64,000 nt of DNA. Origin: Streptomyces sp. NBC_01217 (GTDB lineage Bacteria; Actinomycetota; Actinomycetes; Streptomycetales; Streptomycetaceae). Every line of letters starts with the position of its first letter. Positions within the stretch are counted from its first letter, which is position 1. The stretch spans positions 62,001-126,000 of the forward strand of contig NZ_CP108539.1 in the NCBI RefSeq assembly GCF_035994185.1. The letters run 5' to 3'. The notes beneath the pieces were generated by a model, which saw only the letters and a program-made list of their open reading frames with translations, did not search any database and was not told the DNA's origin. A program made the position numbers and the translations under genes. Shown here piece after piece: positions 1-5,665 of the stretch.

Positions 1-1
1 C

Positions 2-433
2 CGGATCACGGCGGAGGTCACGCTGGAGACGACCCGCCAGTCCTACCTCGCCCACCGCAAGGGATGCATTCGGTGCGTCGGCGGTCGGCACTGCACGGAC
101 GGCGGCATCCTCGCCCGCCGCTACGTCCTCGCCCTCCAGGAGGAGCCCGCCCGCCGCGAGGCTCGCGAGCAGCTGGAGCGCCAGGAGCGGCGTGACACGC
201 GGAAGCAGGCTGAGCAGTGGCCGGCCCTGCGCAAGGAACAGTGGGCCAAGCGCGGCGGCGAGGCGGTTGAGAAGGCGAACAACCGCTGCTCGGAGCGGAC
301 TTCGGGATCGCTCTCGGAGTTTCGCGGCCCCCGGCTTCCGCTGGCGCCGCAGGACGTGGAGGCGCACGAACGGCGACAGGCCGAACTGGGCAAGCGATAC
401 GCGCGGAGGAACCCGGCCACGTCAGCCGCCTGA
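2..433 (+). CDS. Hypothetical Cys-containing basic protein, 5' partial
   Basis: Open reading frame entering from outside the window and ending with TGA at 431-433; no in-frame ATG or GTG start lies upstream within the window, so the start is missing. About 143 residues are visible. Near the visible N-terminus is a Cys cluster (CIRCVGGRHC), followed by a long charged region rich in Arg, Glu and Gln that looks helical. Zinc-knuckle proteins of this kind are common in actinobacterial conjugative elements, and several follow downstream. A strong hairpin follows the stop. Family not recognised; function unknown. Confidence 0.6.
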   Translation, partial: RITAEVTLETTRQSYLAHRKGCIRCVGGRHCTDGGILARRYVLALQEEPARREAREQLERQERRDTRKQAEQWPALRKEQWAKRGGEAVEKANNRCSERTSGSLSEFRGPRLPLAPQDVEAHERRQAELGKRYARRNPATSAA

Positions 434-444
434 CCCGCACACCA

Positions 445-516
445 AGACGAACGACCACGGCCCCGGCCACCCCGCATCAAAGGGGGCGGCCGGGGCCGTG
501 GCTGCTCGTACAGCAG
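445..516. repeat. GC-rich intergenic hairpin, copy 1
   Basis: Perfect 14-bp inverted repeat CCACGGCCCCGGCC (455-468) with 488-501, followed by a second small stem (GCTGCT..AGCAGC). The outer parts are repeated almost word for word around the hairpin at 714-783: the left flank CGAACGACCACGGCC and the right flank GGCCGTGGCTGCTCGTACAG occur in both. It could act as a terminator or mRNA-stabilising stem. The duplicated flanks suggest a small mobile or copied unit. Confidence 0.7.
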
Positions 517-540
517 CAGACGAGACGACAGGAGGACTCC

Positions 541-705
541 ATGCCCGTTCCGACAGACCCTCGTACCCCTCAGCAGCGCGTCAGGGATCAGCTGGCCGCC
601 GCCCGCAAGCAATTGGTCGGCCCCAGCCTCTCGCGCTCCCAGCGTGGCGTGATCGCCGACCGGATCTGGAAGCTCACCGAGACCGAGCACCGCCTCGCGC
701 AGTAA
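541..705 (+). CDS. Small hypothetical protein (54 aa)
   Basis: ATG at 541 preceded by AGGAGG about 6 nt upstream, a near-perfect ribosome site. The 54-residue product is polar and predicted helical (repeated Arg, Gln, Leu), without Cys or membrane segments. It lies between two copies of a duplicated hairpin, so it may be transcribed as a separate cassette. Not recognised. Confidence 0.6.
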   Translation: MPVPTDPRTPQQRVRDQLAAARKQLVGPSLSRSQRGVIADRIWKLTETEHRLAQ

Positions 706-713
706 CTCGCGAC

Positions 714-783
714 GACGAACGACCACGGCCGCCCCCACCCCGCACATGACGGGTGGGGGCGGCCGTGGCTGCTCGTACAGCAG
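714..783. repeat. GC-rich intergenic hairpin, copy 2
   Basis: Perfect 18-bp inverted repeat (723-740 with 751-768; loop 741-750). It carries the same flanking words as the hairpin at 445-516, including the downstream GCTGCTCGTACAGCAG. It sits just after the stop at 705 and before the WhiB gene, so it is well placed as a terminator. Confidence 0.75.
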
Positions 784-881
784 TCACGGGGCCAGCAGGG
801 CCTCGAACGCGACGAACCCCCAGGGCTTGCACCCCCGGGGGTCCGTCTTCGCAGCGCGCCCTCCATGAAGGGGAACTACGC

Positions 882-1424
882 ATGCACAGGATGACATCCA
901 CTCAGGCCCGGCACACACGCCGGGCCGTACTCCAGGCCGCGGTCGACGCCAGCGCACGCTGCGCCGCCGCCGACCCGGACCAATGGTTCCGTGAGGACAA
1001 CGAGCCCCAGATGACCTGGCAGGCCCGCCGTGCCGAGGCGATCCGGGTCTGCACCGGCTGCCCCGCCCGCGCCGCGTGCGAGGAACTCGCGCTGCGCAAC
1101 GGTGACGGCAACTCCCGTGTCGACGACATGGTCCGTGGGGGCCTTTCCGGTACCGAGCTCGCCGCCGTCCGTACCGCCCAGGCCGAGCGCCTGGCCGCCG
1201 CGGTTGACGCGGATCGGGATACCGAGGGCCGCCTGCTTGACGACCTGTCCGTTGAGCTCCGTGCCCAGGCCGGTCTCAACCCGGACGGCCGCCGCAACGG
1301 AGGCCGTCTTTGCCAGGACGAGAACCGGACCGAACAGAACCTCCGGATCCGCGCTCTCGCCGCCAGCATCCGCCAGATCCGTACCGCCCGCCGCGCGCGG
1401 GCCGGATGGGGGGTGGCGGCATGA
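882..1424 (+). CDS. WhiB-family iron-sulfur transcriptional regulator
   Basis: 180-residue product. The N-terminal half carries the WhiB signature: a first Cys in RCAAADPDQWF, then CTGCPARAAC giving C-x2-C-x5-C, and a short RGGLSGTE turn in place of the usual G-[VI]-W-G-G. Known WhiB proteins bind a [4Fe-4S] cluster through four Cys and act with sigma factors on transcription. The C-terminal extension after about residue 95 is charged and helical. ATG at 882 was chosen because AAGGGG lies 8-9 nt upstream. It begins an operon: its TGA overlaps the next ATG (ATGA). Confidence 0.85.
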   Translation: MHRMTSTQARHTRRAVLQAAVDASARCAAADPDQWFREDNEPQMTWQARRAEAIRVCTGCPARAACEELALRNGDGNSRVDDMVRGGLSGTELAAVRTAQAERLAAAVDADRDTEGRLLDDLSVELRAQAGLNPDGRRNGGRLCQDENRTEQNLRIRALAASIRQIRTARRARAGWGVAA

Positions 1425-1750
1425 CCATCACTATCCTCAGCCCGAATGCCGGGAAGATCGACGACATCCGGCGGGAGGACGACGACCGCGGATACGAGCG
1501 GGACGAAACCGACCAGTTCCAGCGGCTCGGCACTCTGCTGCTCCGCGAGACCGATGCCCGTATCCCGACCGGGCGGCGCGCTCCGCGCACGCTTCCCGAG
1601 ATGCGGGCCCGGATCAACATCGCGGCGAACCAGGCCTGCCAGTCCTGCGGTGGCACGGGCGGTCAGGTGGTGGACACCAGCAGCGACGGGGTGTCCCGGC
1701 AGCACTGGCAGACCTGCCAGGCCTGCGGCGGGTCGGGGGTCGCCCGATGA
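1421..1750 (+). CDS. DnaJ-type zinc-knuckle protein (109 aa)
   Basis: Starts in an ATGA overlap with the WhiB gene, so it is translationally coupled. The first 70 residues are charged. The C-terminus has two knuckles of the DnaJ central-domain type, CQSCGGTGG and CQACGGSG, about 25 residues apart. Two such CxxCxGxG repeats can hold one zinc ion; in DnaJ they bind unfolded protein, but here there is no J domain. The next gene has the same knuckles and again overlaps by ATGA. Probably a small zinc-binding accessory protein of the mobile element; exact role unknown. Confidence 0.75.
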   Translation: MTITILSPNAGKIDDIRREDDDRGYERDETDQFQRLGTLLLRETDARIPTGRRAPRTLPEMRARINIAANQACQSCGGTGGQVVDTSSDGVSRQHWQTCQACGGSGVAR

Positions 1751-1881
1751 CCTGCACCCAGTGCGGCGGCAGCGGCCAGCAGATGGTCACCGTGTGCCAC
1801 GTCGGCGCGGACGGCACCCCCTACCAGGGTGTCGAGATGCAGACCTGCACCGGCTGCAACGGTTCCGGCCAGAAGAGCTGA
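1747..1881 (+). CDS. Mini DnaJ-type zinc-knuckle protein (44 aa)
   Basis: ATG at 1747 overlaps the preceding stop (ATGA). The whole 44-residue protein is little more than two knuckles, CTQCGGSG at the N-terminus and CTGCNGSG at the C-terminus. It therefore resembles a free-standing half of the DnaJ zinc domain and a shortened duplicate of the C-terminus of the upstream protein. The same frame stays open for 75 codons after its TGA. Confidence 0.7.
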   Translation: MTCTQCGGSGQQMVTVCHVGADGTPYQGVEMQTCTGCNGSGQKS

Positions 1882-1887
1882 CCAAGC

Positions 1888-2109
1888 CTGAACATCCATG
1901 TACGCGGTGCCCGTGCCGCCCAGCACAGGGCGGTACGGGCCATCACCGCACGCGGCCTGGCCCACCCCCTCACCGTCACGCTGCTCGCGGCCGCCGCCAC
2001 GGCGGCCGCCAGGGCCTGGGACGCCGGCCACCGCGTCACCGACACCCACCCCGCACCACGAGAGGCACCGCCCCTCATGCCCAACCACCAGGCAGACCGC
2101 CGTGGCTGA
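1888..2109 (+). CDS. Possible small protein without a standard start codon
   Basis: After the TGA at 1879-1881 the same frame stays open to TGA at 2107-2109. It has coding-like composition: an Arg/Ala-rich start, an Ala/Leu/Val-rich segment that could enter a membrane, and a polar tail. The frame has no ATG, GTG or TTG before residue 60. The only candidates are CTG at 1888 or read-through of the upstream TGA. The next gene's GTG (2102) overlaps its end, as in neighbouring coupled genes. Confidence 0.35.
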   Translation: MNIHVRGARAAQHRAVRAITARGLAHPLTVTLLAAAATAAARAWDAGHRVTDTHPAPREAPPLMPNHQADRRG

Positions 2110-2272
2110 CGACTTGCACACCCGCTACATGCAGGCCACCGCCACCTGGCGCACCCACCTCAACGGCTGCCGCCCCTGCCAGGGCAGCCAGCGCTGCCCG
2201 ACCGGCGCGCAGCTGTTCGAGCGGTTCGCCCGCCTGCAGGACACCTACAACCAGCGCCTGCGTAGGCGCTGA
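2102..2272 (+). CDS. Small Cys-containing protein (56 aa)
   Basis: GTG at 2102 overlaps the end of the preceding open frame. The 56-residue product is helical and polar with the short Cys cluster CRPCQGSQRC in the middle, then an LFERFARLQDTYN helix. The Cys spacing resembles a single zinc knuckle. It fits the run of tiny zinc-binding proteins between 882 and 2272. Family not recognised. Confidence 0.55.
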   Translation: MADDLHTRYMQATATWRTHLNGCRPCQGSQRCPTGAQLFERFARLQDTYNQRLRRR

Positions 2273-2303
2273 ACCCCGCCCCGACCCCGTGAGGAGTACA
2301 GAC

Positions 2304-2618
2304 ATGACGCTCGACGAGTTCCGCGACCGGCACGGCGACCCGGCCTACTGGTGCGCCGCCGAAATCGACAGCTACCAGGCAATCGGCGACATGAACCCGC
2401 CCATCCCGCCGCTCTACTCCTATGCGGAGATGCAGGCCATCGCCGCCGACCACGCGCAGTCCGCGGTGCAGCAGCAGGCGGTCGCCGACCGGCTTGCCGC
2501 TGACGGTCACGCGACGGCGGCCGGGATCTGGCGGCGCGGTGCCAAGGAGTCCCGCGAGTACGCGGCCGCCGCCCGTTGGGGATACCCGCACTACGAGGCC
2601 GTCCTCAACGGCTGGTGA
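2304..2618 (+). CDS. Hypothetical protein (104 aa)
   Basis: ATG at 2304, with GAGGAG about 8 nt upstream. The 104-residue product is soluble, acidic at the start (TLDEFRDRHGDP), then Ala/Gln-rich and probably helical, and ends in Trp. No known motif, signal or membrane segment. It is the last gene before the roughly 350-bp non-coding stretch that holds the phased GTTTCG sites. Confidence 0.65.
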   Translation: MTLDEFRDRHGDPAYWCAAEIDSYQAIGDMNPPIPPLYSYAEMQAIAADHAQSAVQQQAVADRLAADGHATAAGIWRRGAKESREYAAAARWGYPHYEAVLNGW

Positions 2619-2678
2619 TCGGTCTGCAGGTTGCCTGAGCCGCGAAGCACCCGTCGTCGCATGGCGAATTCGAGGGGC

Positions 2679-3085
2679 GTTTCGCGGTGACGGGGAGCCG
2701 GACAGCCCGGACCGACCGGCAGCGAGCCGATTTTCGTTCCCACCCGGCGGGAGCGGCAGGCAGTTTCGAGCCTGCCCTGCAGTACTTCCCCGGACTGGCC
2801 GCCCGCCTCCCGGGCCGCCGGTCTTTTCGCGTGCCCGGAGCGGGTAGAGCCGGTGTCCGCTTCGCAAGCAACGATCCGCACCGACCGCTGTTTCGGGAAC
2901 GCGCCCTCGCGTTTCGGGAGCAGCGGGTGCCGTTTCGATCCCGCCCTGAATGACCCCTTCCGGAGGCCCTCGTGACGATCATCGAAGTGCCGCAGAGCGC
3001 GGCTCCCGACATCCTTGTTTCGCGCCCGCCGGTCGCCGCTTCGGACGTACCCGAGAAGGTTTCGGGAGCGGCCCGGGGCGTTTCG
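2679..3085 (+). repeat. Phased GTTTCG site array (5' part)
   Basis: GTTTCG occurs at 2679, 2763, 2890, 2911, 2932, 3017, 3059 and 3080, with the variant GCTTCG at 3038. Spacings are 84, 127, 21, 21, 85, 21, 21 and 21, close to multiples of 10.5 bp, so all sites face the same side of the helix. The array runs through the non-coding stretch 2619-2971 and on into the first 37 codons of the DUF2637 gene, where it uses GTT-TCG codons that are unusual in a GC-rich genome. This looks like a protein-binding array (centromere, transfer locus or operator). Apart from it, 2619-2971 holds nothing else recognised. Confidence 0.7.
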
Positions 3086-4654
3086 CGACCGGACAAGCGG
3101 AAGACGATCAAGCCTACACGTGACCGGCTGATGACCGCCCTGTCGCTCGTCGCCGCGATCGGCGGAACGCTGGTCGGCGTCATCGGCTTTGCGATGTCGT
3201 ACAGCACCCTGGCCAAGGTCGCCCTGAGCTGGGGATTCAGCGAGGGACTGGCGCCCTGGTTCCCGGTCGGCGTCGACGCGAGCATCATCGCGTTCCTCGC
3301 GCTGGACCTGTACCTGATCCGCAAGAGCACCCCGTGGCCGCTCCTGCGGGTGGCCGCGCACGCCATGACCGGCGCGACGATCTGGTTCAACGCCAGCTCA
3401 CAGGGCCGGATCAGCGCCGACCCGGTCAAGGCCGCCTCGCACGGCGTGATGCCGATCCTGTTCGTGATCGGCGTGGAGGCCGCCCGCCGCCTGATCATCC
3501 AAAAGGCCAGGCTGGAGGCGGGAACGGCCACCGACCGGATCCCGATGCACCGCTGGATCCTCTCCCCCGTCGCCACGCCGCGGTTCTACCGCCGGATGCG
3601 GCTGCACGGCATCAGCTCGTACCCGGAGATGATCCGGCGCCAGCAGGCCCTCATCGGCTACGAGCAGTGGCTCAAGCGCAAGTACGACGGCGACCTCAGC
3701 AAGGCGACCGAGGATGAGCGGCTGCCGATGAAGATGGCCGCCCACGGCTACACGGTTGCTGAGGCCCTCGCGATGCCTGAGCAGCAGGAACGCGATGCGG
3801 AGGCCCGTGCGGAGGAAGCCGAGCGTCGGCGCCTGGATGCGGAGACGCGCCAGGAGCTTGCACGGAAGAAGGCTGAGGCCGACCGGCTGGAGGCAGACGG
3901 TCAGCTCGAAGCCGTCCGCGCCCGGGTGGAAGGCGAGACCGGCCAGGCCCGTGCGCACGCCCGAGCCCAGGTCAGCGCCGCGGAGCGGGCCGCTGCACTG
4001 GAGGAGACGGCGCTGGAGACGGCCGTCATCGCTGAGGCCCGCGCCCGCGAGGCGGAGGCGGAGCGCAAGGAGGCCCAGGAGCGCGAGGCCAAGGGCGCCG
4101 CGGAAGTCCGTGCGGCGGAGCTGGCGCGCCAGGCGGCGGAGAAGCGGAGGCTCGCGGCGGAGGCCGACAGGGTTGCCGCCGCGGAGGCGCAGGCGATCGA
4201 GACGGCGGAGATCGCGGAGGCCCGCAAGCGTAGGGCCGAAGCTGACCGGCTTACTGCCGAAACCGAGAGGGCTGCTGCCGAAGCCCGCCGCCGCACCGCC
4301 GAAACCGACCGGCTCACGGCGCAGGAGAACGAGCGCAAGGCACTCGCCGACGTGGGCGTCCAGGAAGCGCGGAAGCGTGAGGCCGAAACCGAGTACGCCG
4401 CTGCCGAAGCCCGGCTTGCCGCAGCCGAAATCGAGCGGCGCTCGGTCGAAATCGAGGACGTTGCGAAGCTCAGCCCGCGCGAGCGTTCGGTGCGCAAGGT
4501 CGCCCGGATGATCCTCGCCGCCAGCGGTGACGCCGACCGGGTGCTGCTCGCCGACATCCAGCGCGAAACGGCGGTGTCCTCCACCGACACCGCCTCGAAG
4601 TACCGCCAGGAAGCGGTCGACCTGCTCAGCCAGGGCTACCGCCCGGAGCAGTGA
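2972..4654 (+). CDS. DUF2637 membrane protein with long coiled coil and C-terminal helical domain
   Basis: GTG at 2972 with GGAGG 5 nt upstream; 560 residues. About 49-180 is a DUF2637-type membrane domain with several hydrophobic helices, common in actinobacterial plasmids and integrative elements. Residues about 260-490 form a highly charged Ala/Glu/Arg coiled coil with clear 7-residue repeats (A-E-x-x-R-x-x). The last 60 residues (LSPRERSVRKVARMIL onward) look like a helix-turn-helix. The layout of membrane anchor, stalk and DNA-binding end suggests tethering of DNA to the membrane during transfer or segregation (inference). Phased GTTTCG sites lie at its 5' end and inverse CGAAAC-type sites in its 3' part. 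Confidence 0.8.
   Translation: MTIIEVPQSAAPDILVSRPPVAASDVPEKVSGAARGVSRPDKRKTIKPTRDRLMTALSLVAAIGGTLVGVIGFAMSYSTLAKVALSWGFSEGLAPWFPVGVDASIIAFLALDLYLIRKSTPWPLLRVAAHAMTGATIWFNASSQGRISADPVKAASHGVMPILFVIGVEAARRLIIQKARLEAGTATDRIPMHRWILSPVATPRFYRRMRLHGISSYPEMIRRQQALIGYEQWLKRKYDGDLSKATEDERLPMKMAAHGYTVAEALAMPEQQERDAEARAEEAERRRLDAETRQELARKKAEADRLEADGQLEAVRARVEGETGQARAHARAQVSAAERAAALEETALETAVIAEARAREAEAERKEAQEREAKGAAEVRAAELARQAAEKRRLAAEADRVAAAEAQAIETAEIAEARKRRAEADRLTAETERAAAEARRRTAETDRLTAQENERKALADVGVQEARKREAETEYAAAEARLAAAEIERRSVEIEDVAKLSPRERSVRKVARMILAASGDADRVLLADIQRETAVSSTDTASKYRQEAVDLLSQGYRPEQ
4237..4452 (-). repeat. Phased CGAAAC/CGAAGC site array (3' part)
   Basis: The complement of the GTTTCG-type motif recurs as CGAA(A/G)C or CGAAAT at 4237, 4258, 4279, 4300, 4384, 4405, 4426 and 4447, again with 21-bp spacing or a multiple of it. 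Part of the period is forced by the heptad repeats of the encoded coiled coil. However, earlier heptads spell Ala-Glu mostly with GAG while this stretch uses GAA, which restores the motif. Further unphased copies are at 4564 and 4732. The sites point toward the 5' array. Confidence 0.55.
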
Positions 4655-4790
4655 CCAGCACAAACGAGCTGTTCGACGGTTCCACCGGCCCCCGAGACGA
4701 AGTCAGCGCTTCGGGAGCGCGGTGAAGGCGCCGAAACGCCACACAAAGCCTCCCAGATCACCCCCGCCCCGAGAAGGAGATCCCCACCTC

Positions 4791-5342
4791 ATGGATATCA
4801 ACGCACTGTTCACGGATGAGGGCCTGCGGGCCTTCACCGCCACCGTCCGCGACCAGCACGTTCGCGACGCCCAGCAGTACGGGCAGATCGCCGACATCGT
4901 GCGCCGCCGCCTGGAGCAGACCCCGATCGAGGGCGACCGCTGGATGGCCAAGCGGCTGCGCGCCTGGAAGGTGGCGCGGCAGCTCAAGGCCATGCAGAAG
5001 GCGTCCGGCGAGGCCGCGAGCAAGGCGGAGGCCCTGTACGCGACCTACGTCAACGAGGTTCTGGAGCTTCCGCAGCGCAGGGCGGTGGCGGAGGCCAAGA
5101 AGCTGGAGCGCAAGCAGGGCCGCCAGGCCGCCGTCGGCGGGGCCGTCGCGAAGTCGCTGGACAAGACGGTGACCAGCCTCAACGCCCCACAGGGGCAGGC
5201 CCCGGGCGCGGTCCCGCAGGCGAGGCCGGCGGAGTTCGTGGCGCCGGACAACCCCTGGAGCCAGTGGCCGATGGCGGCCGGTGGTGAGCAGGCCCCGAAC
5301 CGCACGATCAACGACTACTTCCCGAAGGGAGAAGGGCGTTGA
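4791..5342 (+). CDS. Hypothetical helical protein (183 aa)
   Basis: ATG at 4791 behind GAAGGAG. The 183-residue product has a helical charged N-terminal two thirds (many Lys, Arg, Glu, Ala) and a Pro/Ala/Gln-rich tail. No membrane segment or known catalytic motif. Its stop overlaps the next TTG start (TTGA), so the two are co-translated. Position between the DUF2637 and the Gly/Ser-rich membrane proteins suggests a role in the same transfer or maintenance complex, but no family was recognised. Confidence 0.7.
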   Translation: MDINALFTDEGLRAFTATVRDQHVRDAQQYGQIADIVRRRLEQTPIEGDRWMAKRLRAWKVARQLKAMQKASGEAASKAEALYATYVNEVLELPQRRAVAEAKKLERKQGRQAAVGGAVAKSLDKTVTSLNAPQGQAPGAVPQARPAEFVAPDNPWSQWPMAAGGEQAPNRTINDYFPKGEGR

Positions 5343-5542
5343 CAACGCCTCGGCAGACGCAAAACCGCGCGAAGCACTGGAACGCGCGGATCGCGGAGGC
5401 CACGACCGAGAAGGAGCGGGCCGGGGTCTGGTACGACGCGTGCCGGACCCTGGCCCGTCAGGCCGAACGCGACGGCAAGCCGGACGTGTGGCGCAAGCTC
5501 ACCGCCGAACTGCACGACTTCTACAAGAACAACGGAGGGTGA
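5339..5542 (+). CDS. Small basic helical protein (67 aa)
   Basis: TTG start at 5339 in a TTGA overlap with the preceding stop. The 67-residue product is polar and basic (TPRQTQNRAKHWNARI at the start), probably two helices, and ends NNGG. No Cys or membrane segment. The coupling supports it as a real gene despite its size and TTG start. Confidence 0.65.
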   Translation: MTTPRQTQNRAKHWNARIAEATTEKERAGVWYDACRTLARQAERDGKPDVWRKLTAELHDFYKNNGG

Positions 5543-5593
5543 CGAAGTTCTTCTTCATCACCGCTTCCTCCTCGCCGCCTGGAGCATCTCAAA

Positions 5594-5617
5594 GCGCGCG
5601 CGTGTCGTGCGCGCGCG
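5594..5617. terminator. Alternating GC hairpin
   Basis: GCGCGCGCG (5594-5602) pairs with 5609-5617 around a 6-nt loop (TGTCGT). The alternating CG tract could form a stem or Z-like DNA. It lies in the 120-bp gap between a stop at 5542 and an ATG at 5666, so a terminator or attenuator role is plausible. No T-run follows. Confidence 0.45.
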
Positions 5618-5665
5618 AGGGTGCCCCAGGCGGTGACCGTCTGTCAACTCCGAGAGGGAGACGTC

